Part shown: piece after piece, positions 9,227-18,003 of the stretch
Layout: the number at the start of each line of letters is the position of its first letter
Numbering within the stretch: position 1 is the first letter of the stretch
Assembly: GCA_036704825.1 (NCBI GenBank)
Contig: JAUBSN010000009.1
Span: 1-64,000, forward strand
Length of the DNA stretch: 64,000 bases
Direction of reading: 5' to 3'
Source: Microcoleus sp036704825
GTDB lineage: Bacteria; Cyanobacteriota; Cyanobacteriia; Cyanobacteriales; Microcoleaceae
Translations under genes and position numbers: made by a program
The notes under the pieces: model-generated
The model's input: only the letters and a program-made list of their open reading frames with translations
What the model was told of the DNA's origin: nothing
Database searches by the model: none

Positions 9227-9335
9227 TGTACCTTTTTCCCTGTTTTTTTCCTATTTGGATGAATTAGCAAAGCGTTGAATAGGCGGCACTGTTTCTATGT
9301 TTGTTCAGCACGTCTGGACTTGCGAACCGCTTACC

Positions 9336-9402
9336 AAAAACCCGGTTTCTGGGCTGCAGAATGGCGATTTCAAAGATGCTTTGTGGCAGAAACCGGGTTT
9401 TT
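9336..9402. repeat. Long inverted repeat AAAAACCCGGTTTCTG
   Basis: Perfect 16-bp arms at 9336-9351 and 9387-9402 with a 35-base loop. A second copy with one mismatch lies at 34394-34408 / 34443-34457. Both are just downstream of minus-strand genes (pmbA-like here, the porin there). They may work as terminators: reading along the minus strand the second arm ends in a run of A's rather than T's, so the call stays repeat. Confidence 0.75.
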
Positions 9403-9468
9403 TTGACGTGAGCGCTAACATTTTTATAGCAATAGTATCAGCGTCACCTGGAATTAACCGCACTGAAC

Positions 9469-10773
9469 TTATTGCCTCGAAGCTACACCCAACTGTTGAA
9501 ACAGTATACTCGGCAAATACGCCGCACCGCCTACCCATTCGGCTTCGCTGCTCAAATCTGCCAAATTTTTAAAGGCTTCAAAAATGCTGCCTGCCACCAT
9601 TGTATTCTTGACGCGGCCGACAATTTTGCCTTTTTCTACTTTATAGCCTAAGTCCAAATTGACAGAAAATTCGCCAGCTAACTGATTGGACTGACCGGCA
9701 CCTAAAACCTGTTCTACTATGAGCCCTTCGTCCATGCTAGCAATCAAGTCTTGAGTGGCGGTATTTCCTGGGGAAATGCAAAAGTTAGTCAAATCAGGTC
9801 CCGGGCGAGACAATCCGCTGCGAAAACCGTTGCCAGTCGATCGTACACCAGCGCGAGCGGCCCACCTGCGATCCCAATAAAATCCGGTAACGGTGCCTTT
9901 GTCTATCAAGACTTTGCGGGTGGTGGGCGTACCTTCGTCGTCAAAGGGAGAAGCAGAAGGGCCTAAAGTGGGGTCTTCAAAAAAGGTAAACCGTTCGTCA
10001 AATAAGGTTTCGCCGATTTTGTCGGCTAGGGGAGAGGCTTTTTGAACTACTGTTTGACCTGAAAGGATGGTATCAAACAAGCTGCCGAGGGTGCTAGCGG
10101 CGGCTCTGGGGGTAAACAATACTGGGTAGGAACCGCTGGCGATGGTGGCTGGATGTTCGGCGAGGCGGTATTTTTCGAGGAGTGATTGGATGATGCTGTC
10201 GGTGTCTAGGGGACGATCGCGCGCGACATCGTAACTGTATGCTTGCATAAAGTCTTCTCCCTTGACCAAATTGCCAGCAATAGTGCCGCTGACTATTTGG
10301 CTGTACATTTCGGCGTCAACGTCTTGCGTCGTGGCAACTTTCACGCGACTGGTGCGGACGTGAAAGCCGACATCTACCATAATATCGGGATTGTACGCGT
10401 GAACTTGCTCGATCAGGTTTTTGCCGTTTTCGACTAATTCTTGAGTTGTGGGCGGAGTGTAGGTGGTTTCCGGGCCTTTGAGGTGGAAGTTGGAGGCGAG
10501 TTCAAATTCTGCGGGGTCGCCGATTTCGGCCGTTTGAATCGCTGCATCGACTAAATCGTCTACCCGCGTCAAATCTGTGGAACTGGCAAAACCGATTTTG
10601 CCATTGTAAATCAGCCGGAGTGCTACGCCTTGCAGTGCTTTGGTTTGCAGGGATTTGAGGCGATTGTTTTCAAATTCGATGGGGGTGTCTTGACTCGACA
10701 GGTAGTATACCTCGGCGGCATCGGCGCGCCCAGAGGCCAATTTCAATATCTGTTCTACGGTTGAATCGCTCAC
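9469..10773 (-). CDS. TldD/PmbA family protein (TldE-like subunit)
   Basis: 434 aa, the normal size. PmbA/TldE pairs with TldD in a protease that matures modified peptides and degrades unfolded ones. The N-terminus has ADAAEVYYLSSQDTPIEFENNRLKS and LRLIYNGKIGFASSTD, both typical of the family. The HExxxH zinc motif of TldD is absent, which places it on the PmbA/TldE side. The C-terminal beta domain has SGLSRPGPDLTNFCI and NTMVAGSIFEAFKNL. Cyanobacteria usually have a TldD partner elsewhere; none is in this window. Start ATG at 10773. Confidence 0.85.
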   Translation of the reverse strand: MSDSTVEQILKLASGRADAAEVYYLSSQDTPIEFENNRLKSLQTKALQGVALRLIYNGKIGFASSTDLTRVDDLVDAAIQTAEIGDPAEFELASNFHLKGPETTYTPPTTQELVENGKNLIEQVHAYNPDIMVDVGFHVRTSRVKVATTQDVDAEMYSQIVSGTIAGNLVKGEDFMQAYSYDVARDRPLDTDSIIQSLLEKYRLAEHPATIASGSYPVLFTPRAAASTLGSLFDTILSGQTVVQKASPLADKIGETLFDERFTFFEDPTLGPSASPFDDEGTPTTRKVLIDKGTVTGFYWDRRWAARAGVRSTGNGFRSGLSRPGPDLTNFCISPGNTATQDLIASMDEGLIVEQVLGAGQSNQLAGEFSVNLDLGYKVEKGKIVGRVKNTMVAGSIFEAFKNLADLSSEAEWVGGAAYLPSILFQQLGVASRQ

Positions 10774-10940
10774 AATAATCGCCTTTCTGGTTTGGTCTTT
10801 TTTTTATTTTAGCAATTATCGCTATTCAACATCTGACAAGCGAATTTCAAAGGTGGTACCCGCCACGCGATTTATCCGTGGAATCAATTCCAAATCGAAA
10901 ATCGAAAATCCTTGCGTCCCCCGAATTTATCCGTGGGTTC

Positions 10941-10972
10941 AATCTAAAATCTAAAATCTAAAATCTAAAATC
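10941..10972. repeat. Heptanucleotide tandem run (TCTAAAA)
   Basis: Four and a half copies, same family and orientation as the run at 2959-2990, between a PD-(D/E)XK-like gene and the pmbA-like gene. Confidence 0.85.
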
Positions 10973-10986
10973 CATTGACTCCTGCC

Positions 10987-11658
10987 TCATGCTCGATAAT
11001 TAATCCGTGTACCCGTGTCAAAATCAGTGTCGTTCCTTACTTCTTCGTTGTCCTCTAATTGTAATTCACACTGTTTAAAAACATAGTTAACGGCTGCAAA
11101 CAGTCGTTCTAAGTCCTGAATGGTATAGAAGATTTTATTTTGAGTAAACATATCTAATTTGAGCTTGCCAAACTGCCACACTGCCCCATTAGAAACAATA
11201 CCAAATATAGTTTGTTCTGGCTCATTGTTAAGTCGCTGTACGGCGACCATTTCTGCCAAACACTGCCCCCATCCTTCATCAAATGCGCTCTCTTTCTTGG
11301 CTTCAACTAATATGAAATAGGGCTTGTCAAAAACTACAGTGCCGAGAGGTGAGCGCTTGGCCAATATATAATCGGGAATTCCTGACAGATTCTCATTATA
11401 GACTAAGGTTTGGTGGCTCCAGAGGAGAAAATTACTGCGATAATTTTTCCAAACTTCTTTTAGTACAGGATAAATGATATTTTCACAAATGGCGATTTCC
11501 GAGTTGTCAAATACTCCGTCATTAAAAATCAATTCTAATTCATTCCGAAAAACGTCGCTGACTGCAAATTCTGTTTCGACAATGAAATTATCCCGCAGGT
11601 AATTAATTTGGAATTCTTTGGCGACCGCGCTGATACTTTTATAATTGCTAAAAGGCAT
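10987..11658 (-). CDS. Hypothetical protein with PD-(D/E)XK nuclease-like core
   Basis: 223 aa. The segment IPDYILA followed ~20 residues later by YFILVEAKKE has the PD-(D/E)XK nuclease layout (Asp on one strand, E-x-K on the next). Further on, GWGQCLAEMVAVQRLN resembles the helix that follows in type I restriction-like and cyanobacterial domains of this class. No methylase or specificity subunit lies nearby, so a restriction role is not supported. Such stand-alone proteins are numerous in cyanobacteria and their role is not known. The tail EEVRNDTDFDTGTRINYRA is polar. Confidence 0.6.
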   Translation of the reverse strand: MPFSNYKSISAVAKEFQINYLRDNFIVETEFAVSDVFRNELELIFNDGVFDNSEIAICENIIYPVLKEVWKNYRSNFLLWSHQTLVYNENLSGIPDYILAKRSPLGTVVFDKPYFILVEAKKESAFDEGWGQCLAEMVAVQRLNNEPEQTIFGIVSNGAVWQFGKLKLDMFTQNKIFYTIQDLERLFAAVNYVFKQCELQLEDNEEVRNDTDFDTGTRINYRA

Positions 11659-11773
11659 TGCTTAACTGTTCTCAGGAGAAAGGCAAAATAATGGTTTTCT
11701 CAGCTATTGGTAGGGGTAAGGTGTTCTTTTACCCTGCATCCTACAGATAGAGTTTCTGCGAAGTTAAAAATGA

Positions 11774-12301
11774 TTAATAACTAATAAATAAGCCGCCTAA
11801 AATCAAAACGATCGCAATTAACGCCACCCAGATAAACCTATTATCTTTCGTATTAACCTGACTCAAATCTACGGGTTCTGGTACGACTGGCTTGGGTTTA
11901 GCGTACTTGATATCAGCGTTCGGGTTGGCTTGAAAACTGATTGATTGATTTTCATCTAAAGCTGCCAAATCGGGGATTTTCACCATCCATTCAGGAGGTA
12001 TAGTGAGTTTGGGAGCTTCGAGAATGAACAGCAAGCGCTTTGCTTGTTGGCGGGTTTCTTGGCGGGGATGGCGGGTGAGTTGGCGGCAAAGCTCGATCGC
12101 CCTTTCTGTATTGCCCGATGCTTCGTAGGCTGTCACAAGCCACATCTGCACCTCGCCGCCCAACCGGGAATTTCGATCGACTAAACCGGTAGCTGTTTCT
12201 AAACTCTGCACAGCTTTAGCATACCGGCCGCTCTCAAAAGCTACTTGCCCAGCTTGGTACTCAGTTTGAACAATTTCTAACTTTTCTGAAGTCACGAGCA
12301 C
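11774..12301 (-). CDS. Tetratricopeptide protein with C-terminal membrane anchor
   Basis: 175 aa. Residues ~10-90 form two to three TPR-like helix pairs (AGQVAFESGRYAKAVQSLETA, EASGNTERAIELCRQLTRHP). A linker follows, then a single membrane segment at ~155-174 that ends almost at the C-terminus, which predicts a tail-anchored protein with the TPRs in the cytoplasm. It lies 41 bases downstream of ssb on the same strand, so cotranscription is likely. Specific function unknown. Confidence 0.6.
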   Translation of the reverse strand: MLVTSEKLEIVQTEYQAGQVAFESGRYAKAVQSLETATGLVDRNSRLGGEVQMWLVTAYEASGNTERAIELCRQLTRHPRQETRQQAKRLLFILEAPKLTIPPEWMVKIPDLAALDENQSISFQANPNADIKYAKPKPVVPEPVDLSQVNTKDNRFIWVALIAIVLILGGLFISY

Positions 12302-12342
12302 CCACCCAATTCACAAATATTTATTCCCTAATTCCCCAAAAG

Positions 12343-12702
12343 CTAGAATTCGCTGTTGTGTTGCGACATACCCGACTCGTTGTCGCGTTTGGAACCCAGC
12401 AAGTCTAAATGGTCTACCTTAATTACCGGCTTCGAGCGATTTGAACCGGTATTGCGGTCTTGCCAGCGATCGAACTTCAAAGAGCCTGTTACGCCAATTA
12501 GAGAGCCTTTGCGAACGTAGTCAGCAGCAATCTGCGCTGTTTTGCCCCAGATTTCCAGATTGAACCAGTCGGGTTGATCGCTGTTCTTTGTTCTGCGATT
12601 CACTGCCAGCGTCAAACTACACTTAACTGTACCCGACTCAAAATACTTCACGTCGGGGTCGCCGCCGACGCGGCCTACTAAAGTCACAACATTAAGACTC
12701 AT
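12343..12702 (-). CDS. ssb: Single-stranded DNA-binding protein
   Basis: 119 aa, the short cyanobacterial form. The OB fold is visible: MSLNVVTLVGRVGGDPDVKYF, CSLTLAVNRR, DWFNLEIWGKTAQIAADYV, KGSLIGVTGSLKFDRW. The C-terminus lacks the acidic DDDIPF-type tip that most bacterial SSBs use to recruit partners; it ends SGMSQHNSEF. It is divergent from mreB, an arrangement I recognise from other cyanobacteria. Confidence 0.88.
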   Translation of the reverse strand: MSLNVVTLVGRVGGDPDVKYFESGTVKCSLTLAVNRRTKNSDQPDWFNLEIWGKTAQIAADYVRKGSLIGVTGSLKFDRWQDRNTGSNRSKPVIKVDHLDLLGSKRDNESGMSQHNSEF

Positions 12703-12996
12703 AAACTTTTTTGGGAATGTGGTCGATCGGTGATGTAGTTAAACAGTCCACACGCGCATTAGCCTCCCAACTGAACTTGGAACAGCGCTTGTGAGGCTTC
12801 ATCCTGATTGTACGCGCACTTAGGAGAACATAATGATGGTGGATGATTGGCGAGTCTGCGCTCAACCCGAGCTCGACAATGTACGTTTCTGACTAGACTC
12901 AGGATGAAAAACGTAATAGAATCCACCTCGGTTACACTTTTGTAACAACATTATTGCACACAATAGTATTTTAGTTTTTGGGGGGGGTACGAATCA
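12703..12996. promoter_or_regulatory. Divergent ssb / mreB control region
   Basis: 294 bases between two divergent genes, so promoters for both must lie here. A G8 run just before the mreB start (about 12980-12987) is unusual and may set or vary spacing upstream of the GTG start. No specific operator was recognised. Confidence 0.5.
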
Positions 12997-14040
12997 GTGG
13001 GTCTTCTCAATCGATTTTCGTTATCTAGAGATATGGGTATCGACCTCGGTACTGCTAACACGCTCGTTTATGTATCGGGCCAAGGTATTGTTCTGCAGGA
13101 ACCTTCTGTAGTGGCGATCGACCAAGATTTGAAAATACCGCTGGCTGTTGGAGAAGAAGCCAAAAAAATGCTCGGGCGCACGCCAGGGAATGTCATCGCA
13201 CTGCGCCCGCTTCGCGACGGGGTAATTGCAGACTTCGATACGGCAGAACTGATGCTCAAGACTTTTATCCGCAGGGTTCACGAAGGCCGAAGCTTAGTTT
13301 CGCCGCGGATAATTATTGGCATCCCCAGCGGTGTCACCGGAGTCGAGAGGCGTGCTGTCATTGAGGCGGCGACTCAGGCCGGTGCTAGAGAAGTACGGTT
13401 AATTGATGAACCCATCGCTGCGGCGATCGGGGCTGGACTGCCTGTTGCTGAGGCGACTGGCAATATGATTATAGATATAGGCGGAGGTACGACGGAAGTT
13501 GCGGTTTTGAGTTTGCAAGGTACGGTGCTCAGTGAGTCTGTGCGGGTAGCCGGCGACGAACTCAATGAGGCGATCGTCCAATACATGAAAAAAGTTCACA
13601 ATTTGGTCATCGGCGAACGCACTGCTGAAGAAATTAAGATTCAGTTGGGTTCTGCATATCCAACTCCAGAGGATGACGATGCGATGATGGAAGTGCGGGG
13701 CTTGCACTTGCTCTCGGGTCTGCCGCGAACTGTTACAATCAAAGGCCCAGAAATTCGCGAAAGTATGTCGGAACCGCTTTCGGTAATTGTGGAAGCTGTC
13801 AAGCGTACTTTGGAACGCACCCCGCCGGAGTTAGCAGCAGATATTATTGACAGGGGAATTATGCTGGCTGGTGGTGGCGCGCTGATGAAAGGTTTAGATA
13901 CTCTGATCAGTCATGAAACAGGAATTGTCACTCACGTGGCAGCCGATCCGCTGTGCTGCGTGGTTTTGGGAACTGGTAGGGTATTGGAAAACAAACAGTT
14001 AGAACGGGTTTTCAGCGGTCAGTCGTCGCGTAATATGTAG
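12997..14040 (+). CDS. mreB: Rod-shape determining protein MreB
   Basis: 347 aa actin-like ATPase that organises lateral wall synthesis as membrane-bound filaments. The chosen start is GTG at 12997. It gives MGLLNRFSLSRDMGIDLG, whose first residues can form the short amphipathic membrane helix known for MreB; starting at the internal ATG (13033) would delete it. ATPase motifs are visible: phosphate-1 DLGTANTLVY, phosphate-2 DIGGGTTEVAVLS, adenosine motif GIMLAGGGALMKGLD, and the DEPIAAAIGAGL block. It is first gene of mreBCD, which are closely spaced on the plus strand. Confidence 0.95.
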   Translation: MGLLNRFSLSRDMGIDLGTANTLVYVSGQGIVLQEPSVVAIDQDLKIPLAVGEEAKKMLGRTPGNVIALRPLRDGVIADFDTAELMLKTFIRRVHEGRSLVSPRIIIGIPSGVTGVERRAVIEAATQAGAREVRLIDEPIAAAIGAGLPVAEATGNMIIDIGGGTTEVAVLSLQGTVLSESVRVAGDELNEAIVQYMKKVHNLVIGERTAEEIKIQLGSAYPTPEDDDAMMEVRGLHLLSGLPRTVTIKGPEIRESMSEPLSVIVEAVKRTLERTPPELAADIIDRGIMLAGGGALMKGLDTLISHETGIVTHVAADPLCCVVLGTGRVLENKQLERVFSGQSSRNM

Positions 14041-14127
14041 TTAACAAATTTGGGATTGTGGATTGAGAAATACGGCTGCAATCTCAAATCTAAAATCCTG
14101 ACATAACAATTTTAGATTACTGAAATT

Positions 14128-14934
14128 ATGCTAAAAAATACATTCCGAAAGTGGTGGGATATGCGGCTGCAAATTGCTCTTTTAGGTTTAGCTGTAACTG
14201 CCGCTTGGGGAGTTCGGCAAACACAAGGTGCGGCAGTATTTGAAGTTTACAATTGGGTGACTCGTCCGTTTCAGGCCAACGGTTCGGGGCAAGAGGAGCT
14301 CATCTCGGCGCGCACTCAAGAATTGCAAGCGCAACTATTAGAATTAGAAACTCAAAATCAGAAGCTAAAAGAGCTTTTAGGTTACGTTTCAGCTAAGAAA
14401 CCAGCAGGGATTGTAGCTCCTATTGTCGGCCGCAGTGCCGGCCACTGGTGGCAGCAAGTAACCTTGGGGCGCGGCAGTAATGATGGCATCAAAACAGATT
14501 TTACTGTGATGGGTCCCGGCGGTTTGGTAGGCCGGGTTGTCAGCGTTACTCCTAATACTAGCTTGGTGCTGTTAGTCAGCGACGCAACGAGTCAATTGGG
14601 TGTGGGTATTATCCGCAGTCGCCACATGGGTTTTATGCGCGGGAAAGGCGGAAATCAGGCTGTGATGGAGTTTTTTGATAATGTTCCCAATGTCAAGCCC
14701 GGGGATATGGTTTCAACATCTTCTTTCAGTCAGTTGTTCCCTCCTGGTTTGCCGGTGGGAAAAGTGGTTTCGGTGGATATGAATAAAACTCCGGCTCCAG
14801 AAGCTGTGGTTGAGTTCTCTGCACCGATGAATTCTCTGGAGTGGGCAGTGGTTTACCCCCACTCTAAGCAAACCGAACCGAAGGATTCGCAGAGTCAATC
14901 TTCAGCAGCATCTGAGGGAGCACAGCAACAATGA
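14128..14934 (+). CDS. mreC: Rod-shape determining protein MreC
   Basis: 268 aa. A short cytoplasmic start, one membrane segment (~12-30), a coiled coil (ELQAQLLELETQNQKLKELLGY) and two beta-rich domains (VTLGRGSNDGIKTDFTVMG, GLVGRVVSVTPNTS, PGDMVSTSS) give the normal MreC layout. MreC forms periplasmic tubes that couple MreB to PBP2/RodA. The C-terminal ~25 residues are Ser/Gln-rich. It overlaps mreD by four bases (ATGA), so the two are translationally coupled. Confidence 0.92.
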   Translation: MLKNTFRKWWDMRLQIALLGLAVTAAWGVRQTQGAAVFEVYNWVTRPFQANGSGQEELISARTQELQAQLLELETQNQKLKELLGYVSAKKPAGIVAPIVGRSAGHWWQQVTLGRGSNDGIKTDFTVMGPGGLVGRVVSVTPNTSLVLLVSDATSQLGVGIIRSRHMGFMRGKGGNQAVMEFFDNVPNVKPGDMVSTSSFSQLFPPGLPVGKVVSVDMNKTPAPEAVVEFSAPMNSLEWAVVYPHSKQTEPKDSQSQSSAASEGAQQQ

Positions 14935-15497
14935 AAGCTTTATCTCGGATGTCTTCGCGATCGCGCCCATTTCTCAACTTCGCAGTTACATTTCTATCTG
15001 TGATGCTTTGCATACTGATATTGCCCACTCGGATGCCGGGAATGGAATTGCTGGGAATTGGACCGAACTGGCTGTTAATTTGGTTGGTAGCTTGGAGTAT
15101 TAAGCGGAAACGTACAGTTTGGGGAGCTGCTAGCATGGGCTTGGTTTTGGGGTTTCTTCAAGATGCGATGACGGCTCCTCATCCCACCCATGCTGTAAGT
15201 CTAGTTGTTGTAGGAGTCTTAACTGTTGTTTTGCAGAAAACCTGGTCGATTCCGGCAGATATTGTTGAGAGAGATCCGATTCCGATCGCGCTAATTGTGT
15301 TTGGGATGGCGGTAGTAGCGGAAACGGTGATGGGGCTGCAATTTTTTGCTATGGGCGATCGGGCTTTATTGGAAATTTGGAGCTATCACCAGCGAGTGGC
15401 TTTGTGTTCTGCTATTCTTAGCAGTCTTTGGGCTCCAGTGATTTATTTTCCGCTCAATCGGTTGTGGGAAATGACCAGGAATGTAGAAAAGTCTTAG
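14931..15497 (+). CDS. mreD: Rod-shape determining protein MreD
   Basis: 188 aa polytopic inner-membrane protein with about five membrane segments (for example FAVTFLSVMLCILI, NWLLIWLVAWSI, ALIVFGMAVVAETVM) and the GLVLGFLQDAMTA motif of MreD. Starts in the ATGA overlap with mreC and ends the operon before a 45-base palindrome. Sequence conservation of MreD is low; context makes the call firm. Confidence 0.88.
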   Translation: MKALSRMSSRSRPFLNFAVTFLSVMLCILILPTRMPGMELLGIGPNWLLIWLVAWSIKRKRTVWGAASMGLVLGFLQDAMTAPHPTHAVSLVVVGVLTVVLQKTWSIPADIVERDPIPIALIVFGMAVVAETVMGLQFFAMGDRALLEIWSYHQRVALCSAILSSLWAPVIYFPLNRLWEMTRNVEKS

Positions 15498-15522
15498 TCA
15501 GCAGTCATGAGTCCTTAGTTAA

Positions 15523-15567
15523 CAGTTAACAGTAATTAGTTAACTGTTAACTAATTACTGTTAACTG
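15523..15567. terminator. 45-bp near-perfect palindrome between mreD and HAD gene
   Basis: 22-bp arms at 15523-15544 and 15546-15567 are exact inverse complements around a single central T. Within each arm TTAACTG-type units recur. It sits between the convergent mreD and HAD genes, where a bidirectional terminator would be expected, though it lacks a G+C stem. Related TTAACTGTTA units occur near 42604 and 51888. Confidence 0.5.
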
Positions 15568-15570
15568 TAG

Positions 15571-16362
15571 TCATTCTACTATTACTTGTTGACCGGAACC
15601 TAATAAGTGATGAACGGCAATAATCAAGTTGCTGAGAATGAAATTAGGCTGGTGCTTTTGGAGTTGATAGCGGCTGCGAATTCCGCAGGTAACGGCAATT
15701 GTAGGTATTCCCAATGCTTTTCCTGCGAGGATGTCTGCTTCTGTATCTCCGATCATCCAAGCCGAACCCAGCGATGACTCAAATTCTTCTGCAACTTCAG
15801 CCAACAATTGAGTTTTTAAGGCTGTATAGTTGTGATAGGCGGCATCCGCCATCTGACTTCCGCAAATGCTGGTAAACAGTCTGGCTAAACCGTAATTTTG
15901 TAACAGTTGAACGGCTTGATTTCTCGGCCGCAGGGTGACTAAAATCAGCCGCACGCCGCGGGAGTGCAGAAGTCCGATCGCCCATTGCACTCCCGGCTGG
16001 ATGCGATCTAGGTGCAACAAGTCCGGCTGATTGACAATCCGACTCACGCATCCGAGAAAAACGTGAATTTCTTCTCCCGACAAGCCGGAACTTTTGGCTA
16101 TTTCAGCATCGGGCACTCGGTTTTGTTTCATTTGCCAAAATTGCTGTTTGCTGATGATTTGGAGGTTAAGGTTGATTCCCCGATCGAGATAAGCTGCTTG
16201 AGTATCGGTCAATCCCTGTTGATAGGTGGCATAGTAGCGATCGGAGACATCGACTATGGGCCCGTCTAAATCGCAAAATACAGTCATCCGGGGGGACGAG
16301 TCAGCCTCTGACGGTAGCTTGTACTCAAGGTTTTCGGAGTCTTGGGCGACAGCAGTTAACAT
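15571..16362 (-). CDS. HAD-superfamily phosphatase
   Basis: 263 aa. After ~26 variable residues the HAD motif I appears as FCDLDGPIVD; LILVTLRPRN carries motif II (Thr); AWMIGDTEADILAGKALG carries motif IV with the acidic pair. The cap between motifs I and II is helical (residues ~40-120), as in subfamily I phosphoglycolate-phosphatase-like enzymes. Substrate cannot be told from sequence. The first Asp is followed by L-D-G-P rather than the usual D-G-T/V, a Pro also seen in some cyanobacterial members. The 5' end faces argB. Confidence 0.75.
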   Translation of the reverse strand: MLTAVAQDSENLEYKLPSEADSSPRMTVFCDLDGPIVDVSDRYYATYQQGLTDTQAAYLDRGINLNLQIISKQQFWQMKQNRVPDAEIAKSSGLSGEEIHVFLGCVSRIVNQPDLLHLDRIQPGVQWAIGLLHSRGVRLILVTLRPRNQAVQLLQNYGLARLFTSICGSQMADAAYHNYTALKTQLLAEVAEEFESSLGSAWMIGDTEADILAGKALGIPTIAVTCGIRSRYQLQKHQPNFILSNLIIAVHHLLGSGQQVIVE

Positions 16363-16608
16363 AAAACGTTAAGTAAATCTAGGGAGTTATACATTTCTTG
16401 ACTTTAGCAAAAATTGTATAAGTTATAATACATAAAATTTAATGTTTTTATTAAAAAAACCTATTAAATTTTTGAGGATTGGGCTCAATAAGGGCGATCG
16501 GCCCTGCGCGCCGATCGAATTTAGGGAAAAAGTGATTTTTGTGGCTGTTGATATGTGCTTTAGCCATTAAAGTTTACAATTAAGTTTTTAGTCTTTTGTA
16601 ATTTACCC

Positions 16609-17520
16609 ATGCTCAAACAAAGCGATTTTGTTAGGAATTCGGACACTAATCGAGTAGAGGTGCTGTCTGAAGCACTGCCTTACATTCAACACTTTGCCGG
16701 TCGCACCATAGTGGTCAAATATGGCGGTGCGGCGATGAAAGATAGCAATCTCAAAGACAAGGTGGTTCGGGATATTGTGCTGCTAGCTTGCGTGGGGATG
16801 CGTCCGGTTGTGGTTCACGGCGGCGGCCCGGAAATTAATATTTGGCTGGAAAAATTGGGAATTGAGCCGCAATTCAAGGATGGTTTGAGAGTGACTGATG
16901 CGGCAACAATGGAAGTTGTAGAAATGGTTTTGGTGGGGAAAGTAAATAAAGAAATTGTTTCGCTAATCAACCAAGCTGGCGGCAAAGCAGTGGGATTGTG
17001 CGGCAAGGATGCCAATCTGATTCAAGCTCGTCCAGATGGCAGGGAAGGAATTGGGTTTGTTGGTGAAGTCAGCGGCGTGAAAATCCAGATTTTGGAGTCT
17101 TTGGTGAACAGCGGTTATATTCCGGTGGTGTCGAGCGTGGCGGCGGATGAAAAAGGTCAATCTTACAACATTAATGCTGACACGGTGGCTGGAGAAATTG
17201 CGGCTGGTTTGGGAGCGGAAAAGTTGATTTTGATGACAGATACGGCGGGAATTTTGGAAGATTATCACAAGCCAGAGAGTCTGATTGCTAAGTTGGATAT
17301 TCAGGAAGCGAGACAGTTGGTTGAGTTGGGAGTTGTCTCTGGGGGGATGATTCCGAAAGTTAATTGTTGTGTGCGGAGTTTGGCCCAGGGTGTAAATGGT
17401 GCTCACATTATTGACGGTCGAATCCCTCATGCTTTGCTGCAAGAAATATTTACGGATGCGGGGATTGGGTCGATGATTGTTGCTTCTGAGTTTAGCAGCG
17501 CGAACTTAAGGCCGAAGTAA
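16609..17520 (+). CDS. argB: Acetylglutamate kinase
   Basis: 303 aa. Second enzyme of arginine synthesis, phosphorylating N-acetylglutamate. Motifs: VVKYGGAAMKD (ATP site Lys), VVHGGGPEINIWLEKLG (substrate), NINADTVAGEIAAGLGAEKLILMTD and VSGGMIPKV. The N-terminal ~25 residues form the extension helix found in arginine-sensitive, hexameric NAGKs of cyanobacteria, which are controlled by PII; feedback by arginine and PII binding are therefore expected but not shown here. Confidence 0.95.
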   Translation: MLKQSDFVRNSDTNRVEVLSEALPYIQHFAGRTIVVKYGGAAMKDSNLKDKVVRDIVLLACVGMRPVVVHGGGPEINIWLEKLGIEPQFKDGLRVTDAATMEVVEMVLVGKVNKEIVSLINQAGGKAVGLCGKDANLIQARPDGREGIGFVGEVSGVKIQILESLVNSGYIPVVSSVAADEKGQSYNINADTVAGEIAAGLGAEKLILMTDTAGILEDYHKPESLIAKLDIQEARQLVELGVVSGGMIPKVNCCVRSLAQGVNGAHIIDGRIPHALLQEIFTDAGIGSMIVASEFSSANLRPK

Positions 17521-17779
17521 GGCGTAAATCCTAGCGTGGGGAGGGCGGGTGCGTGAAAGGGGTAAACTCGCTGCGATCGCGTATATATCCTAACTAAGCC
17601 TGCCCCTAAAAACCTTGAGAAGGTACTTCTGGGAAATTACTTCTACTAATTCTAACCGTTGTTGGATTTCAGCTTTTATTAAACTACGATAGAACACTTT
17701 AGACTTTTGGATTCTGTTGCGATTCTCAAGCCGATTTCAAATACGCGATTAGCGCTAGTAGAACCCGAATACGCATCTA

Positions 17780-17908
17780 TTTCTAGTTTCCCAGAAGGAA
17801 TGTCAGTATTTAGTGGAGTTTGCTGATAGTCAAGGGAGTGAATATGCTATGGCTATGTTGAAAGCTGATGAAATTTTTGTTCTGCAATATGAACTTGCAG
17901 TTGCTTAG
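17780..17908 (+). pseudogene. Frameshifted DUF4926-like remnant
   Basis: One frame gives ISSFPEG up to about 17805; the next frame gives YLVEFADSQGSEYAMAMLK and ends EIFVLQYELAVA before the stop at 17906-17908. Joined, these match the pattern of DUF4926 proteins (a Val-Glu-Phe strand, then Leu-Lys and a final LxxxYEP-like tail), small proteins found in toxin-antitoxin-like loci. The frame break lies between about 17800 and 17820. No start codon is preserved. Identification is from pattern memory and moderate. Confidence 0.4.
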
Positions 17909-17938
17909 TAATGTGAGGAGAAGGGAAGTTATATAAGG

Positions 17939-17978
17939 TCGATCGCACTTTTGGAAAATAAGGGCGATCGCCTTTTAG
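17939..17978. repeat. CGATCGCACTTT-GGAAAATAAGGGCGATCGC repeat, copy 1
   Basis: About 36 bases shared with copies at 18610-18646 and 19951-19987. Each is bounded by CGATCG palindromes. The three copies bracket the two toxin-antitoxin pairs. Confidence 0.75.
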
Positions 17979-18003
17979 TTTTGTACTTAAATCGCCCTAT
18001 CAT

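Larger units (their letters stand above)
17521..18003. other. Gap with decayed gene and repeat
   Basis: Apart from the DUF4926-like remnant (17780-17908) and one copy of the CACTTTTGGAAAATAAGGGC repeat (17939-17978), the stretch holds no intact gene. Bases 17600-17720 read as broken coding sequence in several frames, without a recognisable family. Confidence 0.45.

Noticed and set aside
10987..11658. Type I restriction enzyme subunit
   Set aside because: Only the PD-(D/E)XK pattern fits; no helicase, methylase or specificity gene is near.
16400..16440. NtcA-type site GTA-N8-TAC upstream of argB
   Set aside because: The nearest dyad (GTA then TAC near 16415-16432) has ten bases between, not eight.
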